From: Streptomyces sp. NBC_01485
GTDB lineage: Bacteria; Actinomycetota; Actinomycetes; Streptomycetales; Streptomycetaceae
Assembly: GCF_036227125.1 (NCBI RefSeq)
Contig: NZ_CP109435.1
Span: 4,836,001 to 4,900,000 of the forward strand
Length of the DNA: 64,000 nt
Direction: 5' to 3'
Part shown: positions 49,616 to 57,857 of the stretch, one piece after another
How the letters are laid out: each line of letters begins with the position of its first letter
Numbering within the stretch: position 1 is the first letter of the stretch
Notes under the pieces: model-generated
What the model saw: only the letters and a program-made list of their open reading frames with translations
The model's database searches: none
Told to the model about the DNA's origin: nothing
Program-made: the position numbers and the translations under genes

Positions 49616-51613
49616 TCAGGGCAGAACGGCTCCCGTCCACGCCGCCGCGCTCCGGTCGACGCCTTCGAGCCGCGCGTCGGTGAGAACGGCGTCGGTGAAG
49701 TTCGCGTCCTTGACGATCGCCGCGGGGTGGGTGTCGTCCTTCCCGAGGTCGGCGCCCCGGAGGGACGCGCCCGTCAGATCAACCCGCGTCAGGTTCGCGC
49801 CGGTCAAGGCGGCCCCGTCGAGGTCGGTGCCGTCTCCGTTCTCCGTGGGCATCGCGTACGCGCCGGTGAGGTCGGCGCCGGTCAGTGTCGCGCCGGTGAG
49901 CTGCGCGCCGTCCAGCCAGGCGCCGGTGAGGTCGGCATCGGTGAACCGGGCGTTATAGAAAACGCCGGAGCTCAACATGGCCCCCTCCATACGGGCCTTG
50001 TCGAACCAGACGACTTGGAAGGTGCCGTTGCGCAGGTCGGCCCGGCTCAGGTCGGCGTCCCGCATGTCCGCGTCGGAGAGGTCCAGACCGGAGAGGTCGG
50101 CGCCCACCAGGAACGTTTCACGCAGATTGATGTACGGATCCCCGTCCACCGTCTGCGTACGCGACCCCAGCACCTCGAGGGCGGCCGCCACGTCCTCGGC
50201 GGGGCGCGTCTTCTGGTTCTTGCGCAGACGGTCGGCGGTCTTCTTCGCGGGCATTTTCGCGCGTTCGCGGACGTAGGAGCTCAGTATCTTGACGATCCTG
50301 GGCTGTTCGCTCGGTGAGTCCCGCATGATGCGCTGGAGGGCGTAGATGCTGCTGACCCGGACGTTGATCGAGTCGTCCCCCAGGCGGTCGACGGTGTCGC
50401 CGTAGGTGGTGGCCACCTGCTCGCGCTTGGTGAGACCGAGCGTCTCGTTGGCCTGCGAGATCGTCACGTAGGTGAAGGAGAGCGCCAGCAGGGCCGGAAT
50501 CGTCGGCATCGCCGTGGCGACCCACATGTAGCGCTGCCAGCGGCTCGCGTCGCCGACGGAGGCGGGGGCGGGGGCGGGGGCGGCCACCGGTGCGGGTGCC
50601 GGGCCTGGCGCGGGTACGGGGGCGAGCTGGGCGGGGTCCAGCAGGACGAACCACCGGGAGGCGTGCAGCCGGTCCTGGACGGTGGCCAGCAGAGCCGTGA
50701 GGGCGGACAGGGCCGCGGTCGTCCCGTCGCGCAGGACCTGCCCCGCCGCCTCCGCCAGGGTCTCGGTCACGCGCGCGGTGTGCGCCTGCGCTTCGGCTTG
50801 CCGGTCCGTGTCGACGGGTAGGCCGTCCCGGGCGAAGTCCCGGAGTGCGGCGCACAGTTCGGCCATGCGCAGGTCGAGGACGGTCGCTTCCGGGGGCACC
50901 GCGCGCAACGCGTCGCGGCAGGCGGTCAGCGCGCCCAGGCAGGCGAGCAGAGGCGGCTCCTGCCGTGCCCAGAGGCCGAAACTCCGCAGCGCCGCCCGCC
51001 GGATGCGCCACGCCGCCACGGGCAGCGCCAGCGCCAACCCGAAGAACGGACCCGACTCGGCGCCGCTCCACCAGGGCCCGGGCTCTTCCTCGCACCCGGT
51101 CAGCAGGGACCAGGAGGCGCAGTAGTCGCTGTCGGGGATGTACCACCCGTCCTCGCCCAGAAGCCATTCCAAGTAGTAGTACAGGGACGGCAGTTGCTCG
51201 AACGGACCGTCGTAGAAGTAGTCGCCGACGATCAGCCAGGTCCCGAGCAGGAGGCCGCACAGCAGCAGGCTGAGCGGCACCGCCACGCTCCACACCCGGC
51301 GGCCGGCCACCAGCACGCGGGCCGAGCGGTCCGCCTCCACCAGGCGGCGCAGGAGCTGGTCGAACGGTGTCGCGGCGGCCACTCCCAGATACTGGCGCAG
51401 CGCCAGCGCGGAGCTCAGGCGGCGGCGTAGGGCCTCCGTGTGCGGCCGGACGGCGCGGCGGGGCACGAGGGCCACCCGGCGTCCCGTGTGCCGGTGCGGA
51501 TCGCGGAAGGCGGCCGCCCTTGCGACCAGCCGCCACACCGCCATCGTCAGGGCGTACGCGACCGCCCCGCCCAGGAAGGCGCGTATCCAGTCGGCCCAGG
51601 ATGTGAAGTCCAC
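49616..51613 (-). CDS. Membrane protein with C-terminal pentapeptide repeats
   Basis: 665 aa from the GTG at 51613 (GGGGGCGGGGG 7 nt upstream); 51634 is a further in-frame start. Hydrophobic segments near the N-terminus (IRAFLGGAVAYALTMAVW; VAVPLSLLLCGLLLGTWLIV; FFGLALALPVAAW) and one in the middle (ATAMPTIPALLALSFTYVTI). From about residue 470 a run of pentapeptide repeats A(D/N)LXX (GADLSGLDLSDADMRDADLSRADLRNGTFQ ... DLTGAWLDGAQLTGATLTGADLTGAY) forms a right-handed quadrilateral helix of roughly 30 units. Function unknown; a membrane-tethered scaffold is the safest guess. Confidence 0.82.
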   Translation of the reverse strand: MDFTSWADWIRAFLGGAVAYALTMAVWRLVARAAAFRDPHRHTGRRVALVPRRAVRPHTEALRRRLSSALALRQYLGVAAATPFDQLLRRLVEADRSARVLVAGRRVWSVAVPLSLLLCGLLLGTWLIVGDYFYDGPFEQLPSLYYYLEWLLGEDGWYIPDSDYCASWSLLTGCEEEPGPWWSGAESGPFFGLALALPVAAWRIRRAALRSFGLWARQEPPLLACLGALTACRDALRAVPPEATVLDLRMAELCAALRDFARDGLPVDTDRQAEAQAHTARVTETLAEAAGQVLRDGTTAALSALTALLATVQDRLHASRWFVLLDPAQLAPVPAPGPAPAPVAAPAPAPASVGDASRWQRYMWVATAMPTIPALLALSFTYVTISQANETLGLTKREQVATTYGDTVDRLGDDSINVRVSSIYALQRIMRDSPSEQPRIVKILSSYVRERAKMPAKKTADRLRKNQKTRPAEDVAAALEVLGSRTQTVDGDPYINLRETFLVGADLSGLDLSDADMRDADLSRADLRNGTFQVVWFDKARMEGAMLSSGVFYNARFTDADLTGAWLDGAQLTGATLTGADLTGAYAMPTENGDGTDLDGAALTGANLTRVDLTGASLRGADLGKDDTHPAAIVKDANFTDAVLTDARLEGVDRSAAAWTGAVLP

Positions 51614-51896
51614 CGCGTTCCCCCGCCCCCACACGACCCATTGCCGTTGAAACGGCGCTCGTGGAGTATGCCCAGGGTGTGGGCCGCCAGACCCTCAGGC
51701 CCTCAGCCCAGGCCAGAGCATGTGCGGCAGGGAAGTCACAAGAGACGCACAAGTTCTGCACAAGGGGTGGGTTACGGTCCTCTCGACTTGACCGGACCAT
51801 GCCAGAGCATCGTCTCGCTTCGGTGATCGGCGTTCACGAGCCGAACGCGTCATCCGTCCCTCACTCGTCCCCGCCACGAAGGGCCCTTCCACACCC

Positions 51897-54074
51897 ATGC
51901 CCAGACCACTGTCCCCAGTCGTCTCGCTCGCGGCGACGGTCACCGTGGCCGCCGCCTCGCTGGTCGCCGTCGCACCCGCACCGGCGTCGGCCGCGCTGCC
52001 CGGCGACTTCGCCACCGTCATGAACGCCGCCAGCGGCCGCTGTCTCGACGCCCGCGAGGCCTCCACGGCGAACGGCACCGCCGTGCAGCAGTACTCCTGC
52101 AACAACACCACCGCCCAGCAGTGGGGTTTCACCGGCACCGGCGACGGCTACGTCCGGATCAACAACCGCAACAACACCAACCAGGTCGTGGACGTCACCG
52201 ACGTGTCCACGGCCGACAGCGCGCCCATGCAGCTGTGGGAGTACGGCGGCGGTCCCAACCAGCAGTGGCTGCCGGTCCACGAGGGCGGCGGCGCCTACCA
52301 CTTCGTCAACCGCAACAGCGGCAAGTGCCTGGACGACCCGGCGGCCTCGACCGCCGACAGCGTGCAGTTCGCGCAGTACACCTGCAACGGGACGGCGGCC
52401 CAGCGGTTCCAGGTGACGCCCGTGGCCCAGTCGACGGTCAACCCCGACCTCGGCCCGAACGTGGTGATATTCGACCCGTCGATGGCGTCCTCGACGATCC
52501 AGAACCGGCTCGACGGCATCTTCTCGCAGCAGGAGACGAACCAGTTCGGCTCCGAGCGCTACGCCGTGCTGTTCAAGCCGGGCGCCTACAGCGCGGACGT
52601 CAACGTCGGCTTCTACACGCAGGTCGCGGGGCTCGGTCTGTCGCCGGACGCGGTGACGGTCAACGGGGCGGTGCACGCGGAGGCCGACTGGTTCCAGGGC
52701 AACGCGACGCAGAACTTCTGGCGCGGCGCCGAGAACCTCTCGGTCAACCCGGTCAACGGCAACGACCGTTGGGCGGTCTCGCAGGCGGCGCCGTACCGGC
52801 GTATGCACCTGCGCGGCAACCTCGCCCTGGACGACAACGGCTGGTCGAGCGGCGGTCTGCTCGCCGACAGCAAGATCGACGGTCAGGTCGACTCCGGCAG
52901 CCAGCAGCAGTGGCTGACCCGCAACTCCCAGCTCGGCAGCTGGACCGGTAAGAACTGGAACCAGGTCTTCGTCGGCAGCCAGGGCGTGCCGGGCAACAGC
53001 TTCCCCAACCCGCCGTACACGACGGTCGCGCAGAGCCCGGTCGGCCGGGAGAAGCCGTTCCTCTACATCGACGAGAACGGCGCCTACCAGGTGTTCGTGC
53101 CGTCCGTGCGCACCAACTCCACGGCGACCAGTTGGGCGGACGGCACTCCCGCCGGCAGCTCGCTGTCCCTGAACAGCTTCTACGTGGTGAAGCCGGGCGC
53201 GACCGCCTCGGCCGTCAACGCGGCGCTGGCGGCGGGCAAGAACCTCCTGGTCACCCCGGGCGTGTACCACCTGAACCAGACGCTCCAGGTGAACCGCGCC
53301 GACACGGTCGTCCTGGGTCTCGGCCTGGCCACGTTCATCCCGGACAACGGCATCACCGCGATGAAGGTGGCCGACGTCGACGGCGTGAAGATCGCGGGTG
53401 TCCTCTTCGACGCCGGCACCACCAACTCGCCCTCCCTGCTGGAGGTCGGCGCGGCCGGCTCCTCCGCCTCCCACGCGGCCGACCCGAGTTCCCTGCACGA
53501 CGTGTACTTCCGCGTCGGCGGCGCCGGCGTCGGCAAGGCGACCACGAGCCTCGTCGTCAACAGCGACAACGTCATCGGCGACCACACCTGGATCTGGCGC
53601 GCCGACCACGGCGACGGCGTCGGCTGGGACAGGAACACCGCGGACACCGGCCTGATCGTCAACGGTGACGACGTGACGATGTACGGCCTGTTCGTCGAGC
53701 ACTTCCAGAAGTACCAGACCATCTGGAACGGCAACGGCGGCAAGACGTTCTTCTACCAGAACGAGATGCCGTACGACCCGCCGAACCAGGATGCCTGGAT
53801 GAACGGCTCCACGCTGGGCTACGCCGCCTACAAGGTCGCCGACTCGGTCACCAGCCACCAGGCCTACGGCCTGGGCAGCTACTGCTTCTTCCAGGACAAC
53901 CCGAGCGTGGCCGCCGAGCACGCCATCGAGTCGCCGAACCGCCCGGGCGTGCGCTTCCAGAACATGGTGACGGTCTCCCTCGGCGGCGTCGGCAGCATCT
54001 GGCACGTCGCCAACCGCACGGGCGATTCGGCCGCCTCGTTCAACAACGTGGCCACTCTGACCAACTACCCGTAA
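51897..54074 (+). CDS. Secreted CBM13 lectin domain plus beta-helix catalytic-like domain
   Basis: 725 aa. Signal peptide (residues 1-32, ending PASAALPG). Residues about 35-180 are a ricin-type beta-trefoil (CBM13) with the QxW repeats (AQQWGFTG, NQQWLPVH, AQRFQVTP). The remaining roughly 540 residues form a parallel beta-helix type domain (LGPNVVIFDPSMASSTIQNRLDGIFSQQE ... TWIWRADHGDGVGWDRNTADTGLIVNGDDVTMYGLFVEHFQKYQTIWNGNGGKTFFYQNE). Similar proteins are often mislabelled adenylyl cyclase or coagulation factor 5/8; the fold and neighbours suggest a polysaccharide-acting enzyme, perhaps an alpha- or beta-1,3-glucanase. Specificity unproven. Confidence 0.78.
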   Translation: MPRPLSPVVSLAATVTVAAASLVAVAPAPASAALPGDFATVMNAASGRCLDAREASTANGTAVQQYSCNNTTAQQWGFTGTGDGYVRINNRNNTNQVVDVTDVSTADSAPMQLWEYGGGPNQQWLPVHEGGGAYHFVNRNSGKCLDDPAASTADSVQFAQYTCNGTAAQRFQVTPVAQSTVNPDLGPNVVIFDPSMASSTIQNRLDGIFSQQETNQFGSERYAVLFKPGAYSADVNVGFYTQVAGLGLSPDAVTVNGAVHAEADWFQGNATQNFWRGAENLSVNPVNGNDRWAVSQAAPYRRMHLRGNLALDDNGWSSGGLLADSKIDGQVDSGSQQQWLTRNSQLGSWTGKNWNQVFVGSQGVPGNSFPNPPYTTVAQSPVGREKPFLYIDENGAYQVFVPSVRTNSTATSWADGTPAGSSLSLNSFYVVKPGATASAVNAALAAGKNLLVTPGVYHLNQTLQVNRADTVVLGLGLATFIPDNGITAMKVADVDGVKIAGVLFDAGTTNSPSLLEVGAAGSSASHAADPSSLHDVYFRVGGAGVGKATTSLVVNSDNVIGDHTWIWRADHGDGVGWDRNTADTGLIVNGDDVTMYGLFVEHFQKYQTIWNGNGGKTFFYQNEMPYDPPNQDAWMNGSTLGYAAYKVADSVTSHQAYGLGSYCFFQDNPSVAAEHAIESPNRPGVRFQNMVTVSLGGVGSIWHVANRTGDSAASFNNVATLTNYP

Positions 54075-54087
54075 GCCACCGCCTCTT

Positions 54088-54113
54088 GGCCGCCCCTTGC
54101 CCGAGGGGCGGCC
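54088..54113 (+). terminator. Hairpin between the two CBM13 protein genes
   Basis: GGCCGCCCCT (54088-54097) and AGGGGCGGCC (54104-54113), loop TGCCCG. No U-tract; could attenuate rather than stop transcription. Confidence 0.6.
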
Positions 54114-54146
54114 TCCGCACCCCCACTCTAAGGAGCGCGCACGACC

Positions 54147-55313
54147 ATGTCCGCAACCCTCATGTCCTTGCCGCGCCGCACGGGCCGCACAGGCCGCAGA
54201 GGCGGCTTCACGGTCTTCGCCGTCGTCGCCGCCGTGCTCACCGCGCTGTCCACGGCGACACCCGCGCACGCCGCCTCCGGGTCGATCACCGGCCTCGCCG
54301 GAAAGTGCGTCGACGTGGCGGGCGCCGGCAGCGCCAACGGCACGGCCGTACAGCTCTACGACTGCAACGGCTCGAACGCCCAGATCTGGTCCAACTCCGG
54401 TGACGGCACCCTGCGCGCCCTCGGCAAGTGTCTCGACATCGCCGACCGCGGCACCGCCGACGGCGCGGCGGTCCAGCTGTGGGACTGCTCCGGCGGCTCC
54501 AACCAGCAGTGGGTCGTCTCCCCGGCGCACGACATCGTCAACCCGGCCGCCGACAAGTGCCTGGACGTCCGCGACAACACCAGCGCCAACGGCGCCCGGC
54601 TCCAGATCTGGTCCTGCTCCGGTGGCGCGAACCAGAAGTGGAACGCGCCCGCGGGCGGCGGAGGCGGCGGGGGCGGCGGCGGTACCACCCCGTCCGGGTT
54701 CGTGGTCACCGAGGCGCAGTTCAACGACATGTTCCCGAACCGGAACCCGTTCTACACGTACAGCGGTCTGATCGCCGCGCTGAACGCCTACCCGGGCTTC
54801 ACCAACACCGGCAGCGACACGGTACGCAAGCAGGAGGCCGCCGCCTTCCTCGCCAACGTCAACCACGAGACGGGCGCGTTGGTGTACGTCGTGGAGCAGA
54901 ACACCGCCAACTACCCCAACTACTGCGACTTCAGCCAGCCGTACGGCTGCCCGGCCGGCCAGTCGTCGTACTACGGCCGCGGTCCGATCCAGCTGTCGTG
55001 GAACTTCAACTACAAGGCGGTGGGCGACCAGTTGGGGGTCGACCTGCTCAACAACCCCTGGCTGCTGGAGACCGATGCGGCCATCGCCTGGCAGACCGGC
55101 CTCTGGTACTGGAACACGCAGAACGGCCCCGGCACGATGACGCCGCACGAGGCCATGGTCAACAGCGCCGGTTTCGGCGAGACGATCCGCTCCATCAACG
55201 GGGCCCTTGAGTGCGACGGCAGGGCCCCGGACGGGGTGCAGAGCCGGGTCGACGCCTACAACCGGTTCACCTCGATCCTCGGGGTGCCGACGGGCGGCAA
55301 CCTGTACTGCTGA
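54147..55313 (+). CDS. Secreted chitinase, GH19 with N-terminal CBM13
   Basis: 388 aa. Signal peptide to about residue 43 (ATPAHAAS). Residues 44-165 are a ricin-type CBM13 (GKCVDVAGAGSANGTAVQLYDCNGSNAQIW, GKCLDIADRGTADGAAVQLWDCSGGSNQQW, KCLDVRDNTSANGARLQIWSC), then a poly-Gly hinge and a GH19 catalytic domain. The general acid Glu lies in FLANVNHETGALVYVVE and the substrate groove signature in YYGRGPIQLSWNFNYK. Endochitinase releasing chito-oligosaccharides from fungal chitin. I see no DasR or chi-box repeat upstream. AAGGAG stands 11 nt before the ATG. Confidence 0.9.
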   Translation: MSATLMSLPRRTGRTGRRGGFTVFAVVAAVLTALSTATPAHAASGSITGLAGKCVDVAGAGSANGTAVQLYDCNGSNAQIWSNSGDGTLRALGKCLDIADRGTADGAAVQLWDCSGGSNQQWVVSPAHDIVNPAADKCLDVRDNTSANGARLQIWSCSGGANQKWNAPAGGGGGGGGGGTTPSGFVVTEAQFNDMFPNRNPFYTYSGLIAALNAYPGFTNTGSDTVRKQEAAAFLANVNHETGALVYVVEQNTANYPNYCDFSQPYGCPAGQSSYYGRGPIQLSWNFNYKAVGDQLGVDLLNNPWLLETDAAIAWQTGLWYWNTQNGPGTMTPHEAMVNSAGFGETIRSINGALECDGRAPDGVQSRVDAYNRFTSILGVPTGGNLYC

Positions 55314-55343
55314 GGCGGGCACGGGCGTACGCGGCCGGCTTTC

Positions 55344-55378
55344 GTCCGAGGGTGACCATGTCCTGATCACCCTCGGAC
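55344..55378. terminator. Terminator between chitinase and the convergent gene
   Basis: Perfect 12-bp stem GTCCGAGGGTGA (55344-55355) and TCACCCTCGGAC (55367-55378), 11-nt loop. Confidence 0.8.
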
Positions 55379-55380
55379 CG

Positions 55381-55863
55381 TCAGGTGTCGTACGCGCCGT
55401 CCCACGGTGCGAAGAAGGCGAGGCGGTCCGGGTAGAGCTCGGCCCAGTCCTCGCCTTCGGCGTCGTCCTTTCTGATCACCAGGCCGAACTGGACGTTCTC
55501 GTAGGTGAGTTGGAAGGGGCGGATCGCTATGTCCGTGTAGGCGCGGCGGGGCAGGCTGCGCAGCAGGGTCGCCAGGCGGACGCGGGCGCGGGTGAGGACC
55601 GAGTGCTCGCTGTGCGGGTCGCGTTGCTGCTCGGCCCAGGTGCCGGCGCACCAGATGTCCGAGTCGCGGTAGTGGCCCTCGGCGTCGAAGGTGTGCAGCA
55701 CGGTGTAGAGGCGTTTGTGCTCTTCCCAGCCGTCGTCGAGGCGGAAACCCCGGGGGAAGGCGTAGGTGACCGACGCGAGGAACTGGCCGTCCGCGTACCG
55801 TCCGATGGACTCGGTGCGGTGCTTCGGCTGGTAGGCGATCGGGATGACCTCGGGGACCTCCAT
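55381..55863 (-). CDS. Conserved-looking hypothetical protein
   Basis: 160 aa from ATG 55863 (in-frame starts up to 55893 exist). Sequence MEVPEVIPIAYQPKHRTESIGRYADGQFLASVTYAFP ... GHYRDSDIWCAGTWAEQQRDP ... YTDIAIRPFQLTYENVQFGLVIRKDDAEGEDWAELYPDRLAFFAPWDGAYDT is well-formed globular protein without low complexity. No signal peptide or membrane segment. I recognise no family. It ends next to the chitinase terminator and starts about 100 bp from the IS element's left end. Confidence 0.75.
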   Translation of the reverse strand: MEVPEVIPIAYQPKHRTESIGRYADGQFLASVTYAFPRGFRLDDGWEEHKRLYTVLHTFDAEGHYRDSDIWCAGTWAEQQRDPHSEHSVLTRARVRLATLLRSLPRRAYTDIAIRPFQLTYENVQFGLVIRKDDAEGEDWAELYPDRLAFFAPWDGAYDT

Positions 55864-55975
55864 GGCGGAAACCATACGGCTTGGCAAGAACATGCCGAAG
55901 CCGAGGTAATCCCTACGCCTTTTCCTCTACATCTTCTCCTTCCACTTCTCCTTCTACCTCTGATCTTGCGCAGTG

Positions 55976-55995
55976 CTCCGTCCTTTAGGGCGGAG
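55976..55995. repeat. IS605 left-end hairpin
   Basis: CTCCGTCC and GGGCGGAG, 8 bp with one G-T pair, loop TTTA. Substrate structure for the TnpA transposase. Confidence 0.65.
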
Positions 55996-56059
55996 GTGAG
56001 GCGCATCCTTGGTACGGAGGCGCGGAGCGCCGGAGTTCTCTGCGTCTGCGTGGTGAGGG

Positions 56060-56488
56060 TCAGGTGGGTCGCTGCTGGTTCTCGATGTACTGGCGGACGA
56101 CGGTGAGCGGTGCGCCGCCGCATGATCCGGCGAAGTAGGAGCCGGACCAGAAGTGTCCGCCCCACAGGTACCGGCGGACATGCGCGTCGTACTCCTGGCG
56201 GAGTCGGCGCGAGCTGACGCCCTTGAGGGAGTTGACCAGCTTGGAGAGCTGGACTTTGGGCGGGTAGTGCACGAGCAGGTGGATGTGGTCCTGTTCGCCG
56301 TTGAACTGTTTCAGCTCGGCCTCGAAGTCGTCGCAGACCTCCCGCATGATCTCTTCGGTGCGGGTAAGCATGGCGTCGGTGAACGCCTTCCGCCGGTACT
56401 TCGTGACAAAAACCAAGTGAACGTGCAGGTTGTAGACAACATGGCGACCGGTTCTGACATCGGGATTAGGGTTCCAGCGCGGTGACAT
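56060..56488 (-). CDS. tnpA: IS200/IS605 Y1 transposase TnpA
   Basis: 142 aa, full length for the family. HUH motif His-Ile-His at 68-70 (EQDHIHLLVHYPP) and catalytic Tyr134 in VRQYIENQ; N-terminal VYNLHVHLVFVTKYRRKAF is the usual start. It cuts and rejoins single-stranded DNA at the hairpin ends during replication. ATG 56488 is 23 bp from the divergent tnpB start, so the promoters overlap. Confidence 0.93.
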   Translation of the reverse strand: MSPRWNPNPDVRTGRHVVYNLHVHLVFVTKYRRKAFTDAMLTRTEEIMREVCDDFEAELKQFNGEQDHIHLLVHYPPKVQLSKLVNSLKGVSSRRLRQEYDAHVRRYLWGGHFWSGSYFAGSCGGAPLTVVRQYIENQQRPT

Positions 56489-56511
56489 AAACCAATGCTA
56501 AACTCCCGGCT

Positions 56512-57792
56512 GTGAATCACGACACCCTGGTCAAGCGGCAGTTCGGGCACCGTGCCCGGCTTGCGCTGTCGCCTGCCGAGGTGCTGAAGACGGACGACCA
56601 GGCGCACGCCGCCCGCACGATGTGGAACTGTCTGCACGCGTGGTGGCAGATGATGCCGAAGGAGAAGCGGACGCTCGGACACGCGGACGCCGCGATCCGG
56701 CAAGCCCGTCAGGACATCGACTTCCTGGCAGTCCTCCCCGCCCAGGCCGCGCAAGCGGTCCTCAAGACGTACTTCCAGGCGTGGAAGAACTGCTGGGAAG
56801 GGCGGGCGGACGCACCGAACTTCAAGGGCCGGTTCCGGTCGGTGATGTCGGTGGACATCCCGCAGGGCCGTGACCTCAACATCGTCCGCGTGCACCGACG
56901 CTGGGGCATGGCCAACATTCCCAAGGTGGGCCGGGTCCGCTTCCGCTGGACCAAAGACCTGCCGGTGGGCAAGCACGCAGGCGCACAGAACCGGATCACC
57001 GGGGCCCGGCTGGTCAAGGACGCGCTCGGATGGCACATCGCCTTCCGCGTCCAGACCCTTGAGATCAAGCCCGAACCCCACACCGGCCCCGAAGTCGGCA
57101 TCGACGTCGGGATCAACGTGCCCATCGCCCTCTCCGACGGCGAAACCCACGGGCACGGCGAGTGGCTGACCGCCAAGGAGAAGGCCAGGCTTTCGCACCT
57201 GGAGCAGCGCGCCTCGCGGCGTAAGCAGCACCGCAAGCCCGGCGAGCGCACCAGCCACCGACTGCATCGCACCTATGACCAGATCGCAGGACTCCGCGCG
57301 AAAGCCAAGCGCCGGGCCCTGGACTGGCAGCACCGTACGACCACCGTCATCGCCAAGCAGTACGGCACTGTCGTGGTCGAAGCACTCACCATCACGAACA
57401 TGGTCAAGTCGGCCAGGGGCACCGTCGAGGAGCCGGGCAACAACGTTGCCCAGAAGTCCGGGCTGAACCGCTCCATCAGCGGCGAAGCGTGGGGCCGTAC
57501 GGTCACGATGCTGACCTACAAGACCGCCCAGCATGGCGGCACCCTCCACCAGGTCCCGGCCCCCAACACGTCCCGGCGATGCTCCGCATGCGGTTTCATC
57601 ACGCCCGGGAGCCGGGAGAGCCAGGCCGTGTTCGTATGCAAGAACCCGGACTGCGGCTGGTCGGGCAACGCCGACCACAACGCAGCCCGCAACGTCTTGC
57701 ACCTGTACCGGATGGGCCACGCGCTCATCCCGGCTGCCGGGAGGGCAGTCGTCAGGCGCGCGAAGCACGTCAAACCCGCTGCCGCAAGGTAA
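56512..57792 (+). CDS. tnpB: TnpB RNA-guided nuclease (IS605 OrfB)
   Basis: 426 aa. RuvC catalytic residues are all present: Asp198 in VGIDVGINVPIAL, Glu290 in VVVEALTITNM, Asp388 in NADHNAARN. Zinc finger Cys357, Cys360, Cys376 and Cys381 lie between the last two. TnpB cuts DNA guided by an RNA made from the element's 3' end and protects or re-establishes the transposon at its donor site. The GTG start has no ribosome site; TAAACT ends 7 nt upstream, fitting a leaderless message. The N-terminus (residues 1-60) is atypical compared with common TnpB starts. Confidence 0.92.
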   Translation: MNHDTLVKRQFGHRARLALSPAEVLKTDDQAHAARTMWNCLHAWWQMMPKEKRTLGHADAAIRQARQDIDFLAVLPAQAAQAVLKTYFQAWKNCWEGRADAPNFKGRFRSVMSVDIPQGRDLNIVRVHRRWGMANIPKVGRVRFRWTKDLPVGKHAGAQNRITGARLVKDALGWHIAFRVQTLEIKPEPHTGPEVGIDVGINVPIALSDGETHGHGEWLTAKEKARLSHLEQRASRRKQHRKPGERTSHRLHRTYDQIAGLRAKAKRRALDWQHRTTTVIAKQYGTVVVEALTITNMVKSARGTVEEPGNNVAQKSGLNRSISGEAWGRTVTMLTYKTAQHGGTLHQVPAPNTSRRCSACGFITPGSRESQAVFVCKNPDCGWSGNADHNAARNVLHLYRMGHALIPAAGRAVVRRAKHVKPAAAR

Positions 57793-57850
57793 GCAGGAAT
57801 CTCCCGGCTTCAGCCGGGAGAGCACTTCAATGCTTCTACGCAGCCGAAGG
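57793..57850 (+). ncRNA. Predicted 3' end and guide of the TnpB omega-RNA
   Basis: In TnpB systems the guide RNA scaffold covers the end of tnpB and the right end, and the guide is the first 16-20 nt of flanking DNA. Here the scaffold would end at TTCAA (57826-57830) and the guide would begin TGCTTCTACGCAGCCG at 57831. The scaffold 5' end within tnpB cannot be set from sequence. Confidence 0.5.
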
Positions 57851-57857
57851 AGAGCCG

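Larger units (their letters stand above)
55965..57830. mobile_element. IS200/IS605-family insertion sequence with divergent tnpA and tnpB
   Basis: About 1.87 kb. Left-end hairpin CTCCGTCC-TTTA-GGGCGGAG at 55976-55995 and right-end hairpin CTCCCGGCT/AGCCGGGAG at 57801-57820, followed by AGCACTTCAA. By analogy with ISDra2, whose right end and guide scaffold finish in TTCAA, I put the right boundary at 57830; the left boundary after TGAT (55964) is a guess. No inverted terminal repeats or target duplication, as expected for this family. Both genes look intact, so the element may be active. Confidence 0.75.

Noticed and set aside
51700..51830. Possible DasR or chi-box repeat near the CBM13 gene promoter
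   Set aside because: GACCGGACC-like words are present but do not match the DasR consensus half-sites or paired chi-box repeats.
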